Shown: in pieces, positions 22,921 to 32,877 of the stretch
Position numbering within the stretch: position 1 is the stretch's first letter
Layout: each line of letters begins with the position of its first letter
Assembly: GCF_946151075.1 (NCBI RefSeq)
Contig: NZ_CAMGZB010000001.1
Coordinates: 1,912,001-1,976,000, forward strand
DNA length: 64,000 bases
Reading direction: 5' to 3'
Source: Neobacillus sp. Marseille-Q6967
GTDB taxonomy: Bacteria > Bacillota > Bacilli > Bacillales > Cytobacillaceae
The notes under the pieces: model-generated
The model's database searches: none
The model's input: only the letters and a program-made list of their open reading frames with translations
What the model was told of the DNA's origin: nothing
Position numbers and translations under genes: made by a program

Positions 22921-25900
22921 TTGAGATTAGTAAGAAAACAGTTATTTATTCTAACCACTATTTTCACATTACTCGCTAGTTATGTACTGCCATACATAGG
23001 CAGTGCCAGCGCAGCTGAGAATTACATAACAGTTCAGCAAGCTATTGCTCAAGGTTCAGGAACTGCAACCGTTAAAGGTTATATCGTGGGTTACACAACA
23101 GGAACTAATAGTGTTGATTTCGAGGCCCCGTTTAGTGCAGATACAAATCTTGCTATTGCAGATAGCCCTACTGAAACGGATTTATCAAAAATAATGCCAG
23201 TAGAATTGCTTAGAAGTCCATCAAGCATTAGAACAACGTTCGGACTGATGAGCAATCCAGAGAATATTGGTAAAGAAATTGTTGTTTATAATGCGAACAT
23301 AACTGCATATTTTTTAAAGCCAGGCCTAAAAGGATCAACTGATCTTCAATTCTTTGGTGAAGAGCCTCCAGTTGAACCGCCATTTGAAGGCGTGGAAAAC
23401 TTAAAGATCTCTGATATTCAAGGAGCTGGGCACAATTCCCCTTATAAAGACCAAAACGTAAAAGGTGTGGAAGGGGTCATTACTTTTGTTGATGATTCTT
23501 CCAATTTCTATATGCAATCTTTAACACCTGATGAAAAGTCACAAACCTCTGAAGGAATTCTTGTTTACAAGCCAAGCCACGGTGTGACGATTGGAGATCA
23601 TGTATCCGTTAACGGTCTAGTAAAAGAATGGGTATTAGAAGGATATAGTGACATGCTTCAAACCGACCTTGCGACAACTGAAATTAATGCCCAAAACGGA
23701 TCGGTTACTAAACTTGCAAGTGGAGTTGCATTACCTGCCCCTGTCGTACTTGACGAAACTACTATTCCATCACAAGTCGTTGATAACGATCAGTTTGGTG
23801 TATTTGACCCGAGCGAAGATGGAATTGATTTTTACGAAAGCTTAGAGGGTATGCGTGTTTCTGTTGAAAATCCAACTGCTGTTGCTCCTCAGAAATATGG
23901 GGAAGTGCCGGTTATCGCTGGTAGAGTAGAAGGCAAAGTGTATACAACACCAGGAGGATTGCCGCTCACGAAAGAAAATGCAAATCCTGAAAGAATTCAT
24001 CTTTTATTCGATGATAGAGATTTTGTTGCTAAAACAGGTGATCAGTTTAATGGTACGGTAACAGGAGTTATCACTTATACCTTCCAAAACTATAAACTTT
24101 TAACTGATAAAGCAACGTTACCTGAATTAGTCCAAAGTGATTATGAACAAGAAACTACTACAATTACAAAAGCTGCTGACAAACTAACTGTTGCCACATA
24201 CAATATGGAAAATTACAAGCAGTCTGAAGTTGAAAAAACAAAGAAAATTGCCGAGTCCATAGTCAATAATCTGAAAATACCTGATATTATCGGATTAGTG
24301 GAGGTTCAAGACAATAATGGTGCTTCTTCAGGTGATACAGATGCATCTGAAAATTATCAGGCACTGATCAATGCCATTTCAGCTGCCGGAGGTCCAACAT
24401 ATCAATGGACAGATATTGCACCTGAGAATAACCAAGACGGCGGCGAGCCAAACGGAAATATACGTGTCGGCTTCATCTTTAATCCTGAACGTGTTCAATT
24501 GAAAGAAGGAACAAAAGGCACTGCAACACAGGCTGTCGCCTATGAAAATGGTTCACTTACTCTAAATCCTGGAAGAATTGATCCTACAAACACAGCATTT
24601 GAAAATAGCCGTAAACCATTGGCAGCCGAATTTACTTTTAACGGTGAGGATATAATCGTTATTGCCAACCACTTTAACTCTAAAGGCGGAGACCAGCCGA
24701 TTTTTGGTAAAAACCAGCCTCCTATCCTAGGCAGTGAAGCACAGCGGATGCAAATTGCCGGAGTTGTAAACAGCTTTATTAAAGATGTTAAGAGCAAAAA
24801 TCCAGATGCTAATATCGCTGTTCTTGGGGACCTAAATGATTTTGAATTCTCTAATCCTTTAATCGCATTAAAAGGTGACGAACTAACAAACTTAATCGAA
24901 AAAGTCCCTTCAGAAGAGAGATTTACGTATAACTACCAAGGAAACTCACAAGTCCTTGATCATCTATTAGTTTCTAATAATTTAGCAGAAAATGCGGAAG
25001 TAGATATTGTCCATATCAACTCTCCATTTATGGAAGAGCATGGCCGAGTAAGTGACCATGATCCGGTTGTCGCACAACTTGACTTAACAAAAGGCCCATA
25101 CAAGCTCTCAATCATGCATGTGAATGACAGTCATGCAAATGTAGAGCAATATCCTAAGTTAACAACTGCTGTAAGCCAACTAAGAACTGAAAAACCAAAT
25201 TCATTATTAGTAGATGCGGGGGACGTATTCTCTGGTACTCTATACTTCAACCAATACCTTGGAAAAGCTGACTTATGGTTCATGAACAGTCTTGGCTATG
25301 ATGCAATGACATTCGGTAACCATGAATTTGACCGAGGTTCAAACGTGCTTGCTGATTTTATTCAAGAAATGCAATTTCCGATGGTAAGTGCCAACGTTAA
25401 TGTTACAAACGATCCGGTTCTAGGACCTTTATTCGCGGATGAAAACAGCACATCTCAAGAGGGTGGAAAAATTTATCCGGCCATTGTAAAAACAGTTAAT
25501 GAAGAAAAAGTAGGTATTTTTGGATTAACGACGGAAGATACAACCTTCCTTGCCAGCCCATCGGAAGATATTGTATTTGAAAATGCGGTTGAGCAAGCAA
25601 GAGCAACTGTTGCCTCTCTTCAAGAACAAGGTGTAAACAAAATTGTTACCCTTTCACACTTAGGCTACGGTCCTGACCAAGAATTAGCGGCTGCAGTCGA
25701 TGGTATTGACGTAATCGTTGGAGGACATACCCATACAAAGTTAAGTGAGCCTGTCGTCGTTGAGAAATCAGAACCAACTGTTATTGTTCAAGCAAATGAA
25801 TACCTTAAATTTCTTGGTGTATTAGATGTAACCTTTGATGACAATGGTGTTGTAACTGCTTATGAAGGTGATTTGCTAGATGTAAACACATACTCTGCAG

Positions 25901-27132
25901 ATGAAGCCGCATTAGCAAAAGTAAATGAGTTTAAAGCTCCATTAGAAGAATTGAAAAAGAAAGTAGTCGGTTCATCCAGTGTTGTTCTTGACGGTGAACG
26001 TACAAATGTCCGCTCAAAAGAAACAAACCTTGGTAACCTGATTACGGATGCGATGGCCCAGCGTGCCAACCAAATGGTGCCAGGCACCTATATCGCGATG
26101 CAAAATGGCGGCGGAATCCGTGCATCCATTGACCAGGGCGATGTCACTCTTGGTGAAATCCACACGGTTATGCCATTTGCTAACCTGCTAGTAACACTAG
26201 ATTTAACCGGCGCAGAAATTTTAGAGGCGCTTGAACATAGTGTCAGCAAAGTAGAAACTGGTGCCGGTCAGTTCATGCAGGTTTCTGGTATTCAATTTAA
26301 ATATGATCCTGCTAAACCTGCTAACGAAAGAGTATGGGAAGTAAAGGTTTTGACAGCAAATGGCTATGAGACTCTCGATTTAACAAAAACTTATTCTGTC
26401 GCAACCAATGCATTCGTAGCTGACGGCGGTGATGGTTATACGGTATTCAAAAAAGCAAAAGATGAAGGCCGTATCCATGAATTATTAATTGTCGATTATG
26501 AAATTTTGACAGATTATATCACCGCAAACAGCCCTGTTGCTCCTGTTGTTGAAGGCAGAATCCTGGCAGAAGAACAGGTTCTAACAGGATGGGTTCAAAT
26601 TGACGGTGTTTGGTACTATCTTGATGAAAATGGTCTAAAAGTTACAGGATGGCTGGAGTTAGATGGTAATATTTATTATCTTGGAACAGACGGCGCAAGA
26701 CATGTCGGCAAGCATTTGATCGATGGTGTAAGCTATGTTTTTGATATCAACGGTGTTGTAAATAGTGGATGGACCACTCAAGAGGGTAACTACTATTACA
26801 TTGATGCTGATGGTACAATGCTAGTTGGCTTTGCAAAAGTAGAGGGTAAAGAATACTATTTTAATAAAAAAGGTAAAATGCAAACCGGTTGGTTCAAGGT
26901 GAAAAATAAAGAGTACTATAGCAATCCAAACGGTGAAGTGAAAAAGGGATGGTTAGAATTAGAAGGAAATAAATATTACCTTGGTGAAGACGGTGCCAAG
27001 GTAATTGGATGGGCAGATATAGAAGGTAAGACTTACTACTTCAATAACAAAGGTGAAATGCAAACCGGTTGGGTAAAGATCAAAGGAAAATGGTATTTCT
27101 TTGGACCAAATGGAGAATTGCAGAATAAGTAA
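22921..27132 (+). CDS. Secreted nuclease / 5'-nucleotidase with choline-binding-type wall repeats (YhcR-like)
   Basis: 1403 residues, TTG start after AAGGAGGA. Parts in order: signal peptide (1-32, SASA-AEN); a DUF6359-like domain (36-145); an OB-fold-like domain (160-400); an endonuclease/exonuclease/phosphatase domain (about 425-725, starting LTVATYNMENY, with VLGDLNDFE and SDHDPVVAQL); a metallophosphatase domain (730-980: MHVNDSHAN, DAGDVFSG, TFGNHEFDRG, GGHTHTK); a 5'-nucleotidase C-terminal domain (1010-1190, MQNGGGIRASIDQGDV); and nine 20-residue GW-YY repeats (1210-1403). It resembles B. subtilis YhcR, a calcium-activated sugar-nonspecific nuclease, but ends in choline/glucan-binding-type repeats and has no sortase signal. 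Likely role: breakdown of extracellular nucleic acid to nucleosides and phosphate at the wall. Confidence 0.92.
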   Translation: MRLVRKQLFILTTIFTLLASYVLPYIGSASAAENYITVQQAIAQGSGTATVKGYIVGYTTGTNSVDFEAPFSADTNLAIADSPTETDLSKIMPVELLRSPSSIRTTFGLMSNPENIGKEIVVYNANITAYFLKPGLKGSTDLQFFGEEPPVEPPFEGVENLKISDIQGAGHNSPYKDQNVKGVEGVITFVDDSSNFYMQSLTPDEKSQTSEGILVYKPSHGVTIGDHVSVNGLVKEWVLEGYSDMLQTDLATTEINAQNGSVTKLASGVALPAPVVLDETTIPSQVVDNDQFGVFDPSEDGIDFYESLEGMRVSVENPTAVAPQKYGEVPVIAGRVEGKVYTTPGGLPLTKENANPERIHLLFDDRDFVAKTGDQFNGTVTGVITYTFQNYKLLTDKATLPELVQSDYEQETTTITKAADKLTVATYNMENYKQSEVEKTKKIAESIVNNLKIPDIIGLVEVQDNNGASSGDTDASENYQALINAISAAGGPTYQWTDIAPENNQDGGEPNGNIRVGFIFNPERVQLKEGTKGTATQAVAYENGSLTLNPGRIDPTNTAFENSRKPLAAEFTFNGEDIIVIANHFNSKGGDQPIFGKNQPPILGSEAQRMQIAGVVNSFIKDVKSKNPDANIAVLGDLNDFEFSNPLIALKGDELTNLIEKVPSEERFTYNYQGNSQVLDHLLVSNNLAENAEVDIVHINSPFMEEHGRVSDHDPVVAQLDLTKGPYKLSIMHVNDSHANVEQYPKLTTAVSQLRTEKPNSLLVDAGDVFSGTLYFNQYLGKADLWFMNSLGYDAMTFGNHEFDRGSNVLADFIQEMQFPMVSANVNVTNDPVLGPLFADENSTSQEGGKIYPAIVKTVNEEKVGIFGLTTEDTTFLASPSEDIVFENAVEQARATVASLQEQGVNKIVTLSHLGYGPDQELAAAVDGIDVIVGGHTHTKLSEPVVVEKSEPTVIVQANEYLKFLGVLDVTFDDNGVVTAYEGDLLDVNTYSADEAALAKVNEFKAPLEELKKKVVGSSSVVLDGERTNVRSKETNLGNLITDAMAQRANQMVPGTYIAMQNGGGIRASIDQGDVTLGEIHTVMPFANLLVTLDLTGAEILEALEHSVSKVETGAGQFMQVSGIQFKYDPAKPANERVWEVKVLTANGYETLDLTKTYSVATNAFVADGGDGYTVFKKAKDEGRIHELLIVDYEILTDYITANSPVAPVVEGRILAEEQVLTGWVQIDGVWYYLDENGLKVTGWLELDGNIYYLGTDGARHVGKHLIDGVSYVFDINGVVNSGWTTQEGNYYYIDADGTMLVGFAKVEGKEYYFNKKGKMQTGWFKVKNKEYYSNPNGEVKKGWLELEGNKYYLGEDGAKVIGWADIEGKTYYFNNKGEMQTGWVKIKGKWYFFGPNGELQNK
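26569..27129 (+). repeat. Nine GW/YY wall-binding repeats at the nuclease C-terminus
   Basis: About nine units of 19-21 codons, each with the pattern GW(x)5-6 GxxYY(x)7 G, for example GWLELDGNIYYLGTDGA. These are Pfam CW_binding_1-type repeats that bind choline or glycans in other Firmicutes. Confidence 0.85.
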
Positions 27133-27161
27133 TCCTAATAAATTTTTTACAGTGCAAGATT

Positions 27162-27205
27162 AAGAGGAGCTAACTCTAGTAAATTAGAGCTAGCTCCTCT
27201 TTGTT
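27162..27205 (+). terminator. Terminator after the nuclease gene
   Basis: A 17-bp stem with one mismatch (27162-27178 with 27185-27201) and a 6-base loop, ending in CTCTTTG TTT. Confidence 0.75.
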
Positions 27206-27302
27206 TAAAAATTAATATAAAGTATTTTATGATAATTTCCTCCTGTAACTGATTAATCGTTTAGACAAAAAGTAAGTGTTTTCAATGCTTTAAGATAGGG
27301 GT

Positions 27303-27322
27303 TTATCGAAATATGTCGATAA
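27303..27322. promoter_or_regulatory. Inverted repeat in the nucleotidase upstream region
   Basis: TTATCGA and TCGATAA separated by 6 bases. It lies about 70 bases before the -10 at 27393 and may be an operator; the binding protein is unknown. Confidence 0.4.
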
Positions 27323-27392
27323 CATTCAAACGAAAGTCCTGATTTTACAGGAAATTTACAAAAAAAAGATATTCAATTAAGAATTTTGTCGC

Positions 27393-27398
27393 TATAAT
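27393..27398 (+). promoter_or_regulatory. Candidate -10 of the YfkN-like gene
   Basis: A perfect TATAAT 42 bases before the start codon. The -35 is poor (TTCAAT at about 27372). A TGTCGAA (27420-27426), which matches the Spo0A box, overlaps the leader just before the ribosome site AAAGGTGG. Confidence 0.5.
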
Positions 27399-27440
27399 GA
27401 ATTTTGTAAGTAAACTTTTTGTCGAAAGGTGGAAACCTAG

Positions 27441-30400
27441 TTGAAGAAAAGGATGAGAAAGAGATTAAAGGGGTTAGCGGTTTCAACTCTAGCTTTTGGA
27501 CTTCTCGCAACGCCGTACGGAGGCACTTTTGCTGCAACAAATCAGCCAACTAATGTAATGTCGAGCGAAGCGGTGGTCAAATTAAAACTAATGGAAACTA
27601 CTGACGTTCATGGTAGCTTAATGGACCACGACTATTACTCTGATGTACCAGCAAAAAATGGATTAGTTAGAGTAGCAACTGCTGTAAATGAAGAGCGTGA
27701 GGAAAACCCTAACAATCTACTATTTGATAATGGTGATATTCTTCAAGGAAATCCTTTTACAGATTATATTGCAAAAATTAATCGTCCAACATTTGTAAAC
27801 CGATTAGCAGGGGATACCCGCTACCAAACTGCAGTTAAAATTTCGAAACAAGGCTGGGATTCTTCTGAAACCGTTATCATCGTAAGAGGCGATGATTTTG
27901 CTGACGCTTTAGCTGCAAGTCCACTAGCATATAAATACAACGCTCCAATTTTATTAACTCAAACAGATGAATTACATACTGATACAAAAAGAGAAATTAA
28001 CCGCCTTGGCGCAACAAAAGCAATCGTTGTCGGAGGCAAGAGTGCAGTATCAAATCGTGTAACAAACGCGTTATCCAATCAAGGCCTTTGGGTAAAGAGA
28101 TTATCAGGTGGTGACCGTTTCGAAACTGCTGCTGTAATCGCAACAGAATTAGACAGCACTACGAAAAAAGCTGTTCTTGTTAATGGCCGCAACTTCGCTG
28201 ATGCTATTTCTGTAGCCTCTTATGCTGCCAAAAACGGTTTACCAATCTTGTTAACAGAAACGAACGCCATACCAGCGACAACAGCAGAAGCGCTTCAAAA
28301 TGCTGAAAATACTATTTTAGTAGGCGGAACAGCTGTTATCACGGAAGCAGTTGAAAAGGCTGTTAAAAACCCACAGCGTTTAGCTGGACAAAATCGTTTT
28401 GAAACATCATTAAAAGTTGCAACCGAACTAAATTCAGTACAAGAAAAAGTATTCATTTCAACAGGCTGGGGATTTGCTGATGCTCTAGCTGGTTCAGTGC
28501 TGGCTGCAAAAGAAGGAGCACCTGTTATTCTTGTAGATAACAAGGGTCAACTTCCTGCAAATGTTGAGGCATTAGTCGATAGCAAGTATGTTACTGTTCT
28601 TGGCGGTGAATCGGCAGTTGCAGAGGGTTTAATCAAAGCAGAGTCGAATCCTATCTATGAAGCTATGAATCTATTAGACTATGATGCTGCTACATTAGGA
28701 AACCATGAATTTAATTATGGTCTTGACTTCTTAACTAACAGTATTCAAGCTGCAGACTTCCCAATTGTAAACTCAAACGTTTATAAAGATGACCATGATA
28801 ATGATCCTACTAATAATAAAAACCTAGTTAAGCCATATAAGATTATCAAAAAAGTGGTTAAAGACGAGACTGGAAAAGAACAAACATTAAAGGTTGGAGT
28901 CATTGGATTTGTTCCGCCACAAATTATGCAGTGGGACAAAGCAAACCTTGAAGGTAAAGTTGTTACTGAAAATATCGTTGCTTCAGCTGAAAAGTGGATT
29001 CCACAAATGAAAGAAGATGGAGCAGATATTATTGTTACTCTTGCGCACACAGGTTTCGTGAATAGCACAGAGGATACTGAAAATGCTGTTCTGGGATTAA
29101 GTAAAGTTCCTGGAGTAAATGCCATTCTTTATGGACACTCTCACTTAACTTTCCCTACTGGCAATGCTAACGACAGTATTGCTGGGGTTACGGACAGTGT
29201 AAAAGGTACCATTAATGGTGTTCCTGCGGTTCAAGCAAAGGTTGATGGCAGCCACCTTGGTATTATTGATCTTACTTTGGCAAAAGTAGATGGAAAATGG
29301 ACAGTACAAAATTCGCAATCTGAAGTCCGTTCAATGGCTGACGTGAAGCCAGATCCAGAAGTAGTGGAATCATTGACTGATGTTCATGAGGAAACAGTTG
29401 AGTATATTAACAGCCCTGTTGGAGAAACAACAGCTCCAATCAACAGCTTTTTCTCTCGAGTTCAAGATGACCCATCTGTTCAAATCGTAAACAATGCACA
29501 AAAGGATTATATTGAAAAAGCATTAAAAGGTTCAGAATTTGAGAATCTTCCAGTTCTTTCTGCTGCTGCACCATTTAAAGGTGGAAGAAATGGCGCTGGA
29601 GATTTTACAAATATGCCTGCAGGTACACTAACCATTAAAAACGTTGCCGACCTTTACAAGTATGCAAATACGGTTCAGGCAGTTCTGTTAAATGGTAAAG
29701 AATTAAAAGATTATTTAGAGTGGACAACGACAAACTTTAATCAAATCGATCCAACTAAGACAGAAGAACAAGATTTGCTAAACCCAGCATTCCCAGTTTA
29801 TAACTTTGATATCATTGATGGAGTTACATATGAAGTAGATGTAACACAACCAGCAAGATATGATGCGAAGGGTGCAGTTGTTGCCAATCCGGATGCAAAC
29901 CGTATTAAAAACCTTGAGTATAACGGACAGCCTGTAACAGATGATATGCAGTTTGTTATTGCAACCAATAACTATCGTGCTACAATGGCGATCGTTGGCG
30001 GCGGTAAGAAGATCATTTACGCTTCCCCAGATGAAAACCGTCAGGTGGTCATGAACTATATTCGTGATAATAAAGTTATTAACCCATCTGCTGATAAAAA
30101 CTGGACGATTGCACCAATCTCTGGTGATGTAAACGTAACATTCCAATCTTCACCACTAGCGAAAGATTCTATCCATGAAGGCAGCAACATTTCTGCTACC
30201 GGAAAAACAAATGAGGCAGGCTTTGGAATTTATAGTTTAGATCTTGCTTCTCCAACGGTTAAAGTTCAGCTTCTTGGTTTAAATGATTTACACGGTCAGC
30301 TAGATACAGATACAAAACTTAAAAGAGACAATCAAGATGTACTAGCAGGAAGCATGGAATACACTGCTGCAGCGATTAGACAGCGCGAAGCTGCAAACCC

Positions 30401-31769
30401 AAACACACTTCTTGTTAACTCTGGGGACATGATTGGCGGCAGCCCGCTGATTTCAGCTCTTTTCCAAGATGAACCAACCGTTGAAGTAATGGAATCATTG
30501 GGTATGGATGTTGGTACCCTCGGTAACCATGAATTTGACGAAGGAATTGCCGAATTACAACGTATGATCAACGGTGGAGAGCACGTTAAAGGCACAAAAG
30601 GTTATGATGGAATGAACTTCCCAGTTATTGCAGCGAACGCTTATGATAAATCAACAGGTAAGTTAATTACAGAAAAACCATATGTAATTAAAGAAGTTGC
30701 TGGACAGAAAATTGGATTTATCGGAGTTATTACCCAAGAAACTCCAGATATGATTGTCACAAAAGGTAATGAAAACCTTCAAATTACCGATGAAGTTCAA
30801 GCTATTGACAAGTATACTGCTGAATTAAAGGAACAAGGCATTGAAGCAGTCGTAGTTCTTGCCCATAATCCTACAAACCAAAATGGTTACGCAGATCTTT
30901 ATGATGCTACAAAAATAGCTGAAACTGTAAATGACGAAGTAGATGTTATCTTTGCTGCTCATAACCATGCATTTAATGACAAAGTAGTAGATAACAAATT
31001 AATTGTTCAAGCATATTCATACGGATCAGCCTTCTCAGATGTAGATCTTGAAATTGACCCTGCCACAGGTGAAATTATCAAGAAAGAAGCCGAAGTTGTA
31101 ACAGTTTACCAAGCTGATTACACTCCAGATCCTGCAGTATCAGCAATTATGAAAAAGTATGAAGACCTTGTTGCTCCAATGAAAGCTGAAGTTGTAGGTA
31201 ACAATGCTGCACTTTTAGCAAAAGCATACCCTTCAACAGCAACAGAGTTTGGAGACAATGGCTTAGGTAACTTACTTGCGGATGGTATGAAAGCAGCAAT
31301 GAATTCTGATTTCGCTTTAATGAACGGCGGCGGTGTTCGTGCAGCACTTGATGCAGGCGAAGTAACATTTGGTGATTTATTCTCGATTCAGCCGTTTGGA
31401 AATGTATTAAACAAAATTAACCTAAGCGGTGCTGATTTAAGAGAAGTATTAAACAAGCAAATTACAGCAAAGGGTCTTGACTTCCATATTGCCGGATTCA
31501 AATACACGTACACTTATGACAGCACTGCTTTAACTGGACAAGTTGTTGACATCTTCTTACCGGATGGCAGCAAAATTGATCCAGCAAAAGAATATTCAGT
31601 TGTGGTAAACAACTATATGTATGGAAATTTAAGCTATGGAATTCTTCCGCTTGCAACTGGTTTAGAAGTTGGCCCAGTAGACTTAGATGCTACTGTTGAA
31701 TTTATAAAATCATTTTCAAAACCAATCGATTACAAAGCTGAAGGCCGCATTACAAAGGTAACTCAATAA
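27441..31769 (+). CDS. Two-module secreted 2',3'-cyclic nucleotidase / 5'-nucleotidase (YfkN-like) with nested CWB2 triplet
   Basis: 1442 residues. TTG start; signal peptide about 1-32. Two consecutive calcineurin-like nucleotidase modules, as in B. subtilis YfkN: module 1 has TTDVHG (53-58), FDNGD (95-99), GNHEFNYG (420-427), AHTGF, GHSH, then its C-terminal domain; module 2 (from about 935) has NDLHGQ, NSGDMIGGSP, GNHEFDEG, AHNH and MNGGGVRAALDAGEV. Three CWB2 wall-binding repeats (residues about 114-402) sit inside module 1, between the DNGD and GNHE metal-site motifs, where YfkN has only a short loop. All metal-binding motifs are kept, so the enzyme should still fold around the insert. 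YfkN instead carries a sortase motif; none is seen here, so CWB2 probably does the anchoring. Confidence 0.93.
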   Translation: MKKRMRKRLKGLAVSTLAFGLLATPYGGTFAATNQPTNVMSSEAVVKLKLMETTDVHGSLMDHDYYSDVPAKNGLVRVATAVNEEREENPNNLLFDNGDILQGNPFTDYIAKINRPTFVNRLAGDTRYQTAVKISKQGWDSSETVIIVRGDDFADALAASPLAYKYNAPILLTQTDELHTDTKREINRLGATKAIVVGGKSAVSNRVTNALSNQGLWVKRLSGGDRFETAAVIATELDSTTKKAVLVNGRNFADAISVASYAAKNGLPILLTETNAIPATTAEALQNAENTILVGGTAVITEAVEKAVKNPQRLAGQNRFETSLKVATELNSVQEKVFISTGWGFADALAGSVLAAKEGAPVILVDNKGQLPANVEALVDSKYVTVLGGESAVAEGLIKAESNPIYEAMNLLDYDAATLGNHEFNYGLDFLTNSIQAADFPIVNSNVYKDDHDNDPTNNKNLVKPYKIIKKVVKDETGKEQTLKVGVIGFVPPQIMQWDKANLEGKVVTENIVASAEKWIPQMKEDGADIIVTLAHTGFVNSTEDTENAVLGLSKVPGVNAILYGHSHLTFPTGNANDSIAGVTDSVKGTINGVPAVQAKVDGSHLGIIDLTLAKVDGKWTVQNSQSEVRSMADVKPDPEVVESLTDVHEETVEYINSPVGETTAPINSFFSRVQDDPSVQIVNNAQKDYIEKALKGSEFENLPVLSAAAPFKGGRNGAGDFTNMPAGTLTIKNVADLYKYANTVQAVLLNGKELKDYLEWTTTNFNQIDPTKTEEQDLLNPAFPVYNFDIIDGVTYEVDVTQPARYDAKGAVVANPDANRIKNLEYNGQPVTDDMQFVIATNNYRATMAIVGGGKKIIYASPDENRQVVMNYIRDNKVINPSADKNWTIAPISGDVNVTFQSSPLAKDSIHEGSNISATGKTNEAGFGIYSLDLASPTVKVQLLGLNDLHGQLDTDTKLKRDNQDVLAGSMEYTAAAIRQREAANPNTLLVNSGDMIGGSPLISALFQDEPTVEVMESLGMDVGTLGNHEFDEGIAELQRMINGGEHVKGTKGYDGMNFPVIAANAYDKSTGKLITEKPYVIKEVAGQKIGFIGVITQETPDMIVTKGNENLQITDEVQAIDKYTAELKEQGIEAVVVLAHNPTNQNGYADLYDATKIAETVNDEVDVIFAAHNHAFNDKVVDNKLIVQAYSYGSAFSDVDLEIDPATGEIIKKEAEVVTVYQADYTPDPAVSAIMKKYEDLVAPMKAEVVGNNAALLAKAYPSTATEFGDNGLGNLLADGMKAAMNSDFALMNGGGVRAALDAGEVTFGDLFSIQPFGNVLNKINLSGADLREVLNKQITAKGLDFHIAGFKYTYTYDSTALTGQVVDIFLPDGSKIDPAKEYSVVVNNYMYGNLSYGILPLATGLEVGPVDLDATVEFIKSFSKPIDYKAEGRITKVTQ
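27780..28646 (+). repeat. Three CWB2 repeats nested in the nucleotidase catalytic domain
   Basis: Three about 95-residue copies starting NRLAGDTRYQTAV, KRLSGGDRFETAA and QRLAGQNRFETSL, each with an F-ADAL or FADAI motif, ILLT and VVGG/LVGG/VLGG strand. This is the PF04122 pattern. They interrupt a single metallophosphatase domain. Confidence 0.88.
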
Positions 31770-31793
31770 GCCTTTTTTACTAGATTAGTAGGA

Positions 31794-31833
31794 AAACAAG
31801 TCTTACTCCAACAGGGGTAAGGCTTGTTTTTTT
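31794..31833 (+). terminator. Terminator after the YfkN-like gene
   Basis: AAACAAGTCTTACTCC (31794-31809) pairs with GGGGTAAGGCTTGTTT (31814-31829), followed by TTTT. Confidence 0.85.
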
Positions 31834-31917
31834 GTTCTCAACGTTGCTTGTGTTAAATTTTTTTATATGAAATAATGAAATAATCATGATGCATAATCTT
31901 TGATAGGAGTAAATCAA

Positions 31918-32835
31918 GTGAAAAAAGCACAAATATTATTATCAACTTATAATGGTGAAAAGTATGTGGCTCAGCAGTTAGACAGCCTTTTAAAACAGGA
32001 TTATGAGAACTTGGATATATTAATTCGTGATGATGGCTCAAAGGATAATACTGTATCCATATTGGAACATTACGTAAATGAAAACCCGAACATAAAGCTA
32101 ATAAAAGGCGTTAACAAAGGGGTTATTTCAAGCTTTTTCGAATTAGTTCAAAACGCTTCTGAAGAGGCAGATTTCTTTGCATTCTGCGATCAAGATGATT
32201 ATTGGAAATCTACAAAAGTATCGCGTGCTATCCATTTAATGGAACAGGAAAATGAAAGAATCCCGCTCTTATATTTTTCCCGTTTAGATATTGTAGATGA
32301 CAATCTTCAACTCTTAAAACAATCACAAATCCCTCCTAAAGGAGCAGGATTTGAGAATGCTCTGATACAGAATATTGCTACTGGCTGTACCATTGTGTTT
32401 AATAGAACAATGCTCAATTTATTTAAATCTAACATCCCATCAGTAGACATGGTCATGATGCATGATGCTTGGTTTTATCTATTAGGAACAGCATTTGGAA
32501 AAATCATCTACGATGAAGAATCCCATCTCCTTTATCGCCAGCATTCCTCTAATACACTAGGAATGGCAGATAATAAACTAAAAAGTGCATTCGTCAGGTA
32601 CAAAGCATTTCAAAAAACAGGCAAAGACAAACCGTTTACAAAGCAGGCAATGGAGTTCTATCGTCTCTTTAAAAATGAACTTTCTCCTGAACAAAAGAAA
32701 TTAGTGGAAGATTTCTTAAATAGAAGGGATTCATTTTTGAAAAGAGTTTCCTACAGTGTTCAGACACCTTTATATCGACAAAACCAAAGGGATACAGTCA
32801 TTTTTAAAGTCCTTTATTTGTTAAATAACTATTAA
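31918..32835 (+). CDS. Family 2 glycosyltransferase (rhamnosyltransferase-like)
   Basis: 305 residues from a GTG start, chosen because TAGGAG lies 10 bases ahead; an in-frame TTG at 31900 has no ribosome site. GT-A fold with LLSTYNGEKYVAQQLDSLL, the nucleotide-binding RDDGSKDNT and the DxD-like CDQDDYW (about 94-100), then MHDAWFYLLG and YRQH near the acceptor site. The same family as the transferase at 59032. It adds a sugar to a lipid-linked wall polymer in the cytoplasm (inference). Monocistronic between two terminators. The C-terminal 70 residues are basic and helical. Confidence 0.87.
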   Translation: MKKAQILLSTYNGEKYVAQQLDSLLKQDYENLDILIRDDGSKDNTVSILEHYVNENPNIKLIKGVNKGVISSFFELVQNASEEADFFAFCDQDDYWKSTKVSRAIHLMEQENERIPLLYFSRLDIVDDNLQLLKQSQIPPKGAGFENALIQNIATGCTIVFNRTMLNLFKSNIPSVDMVMMHDAWFYLLGTAFGKIIYDEESHLLYRQHSSNTLGMADNKLKSAFVRYKAFQKTGKDKPFTKQAMEFYRLFKNELSPEQKKLVEDFLNRRDSFLKRVSYSVQTPLYRQNQRDTVIFKVLYLLNNY

Positions 32836-32837
32836 TG

Positions 32838-32869
32838 AAAAAACCGCAAAGGCTATCTTTGCGGTTTTA
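32838..32869. terminator. Bidirectional terminator between convergent glycosyltransferases
   Basis: AAACCGCAAAG pairs with CTTTGCGGTTT around GCTAT. A and T runs on both sides serve both strands. Confidence 0.85.
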
Positions 32870-32877
32870 ATTATGAA

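Noticed and set aside
26076..26088. GGTGCCAGGCACC inside the nuclease gene, like the dispersed repeat core
   Set aside because: It encodes part of MVPGTY in a conserved domain, lacks the GCTCGTGGACA flank and has a different centre.
28781..30146. Open frames of 114 and 122 codons opposite the YfkN-like gene
   Set aside because: Antisense shadows of a well-supported coding region.
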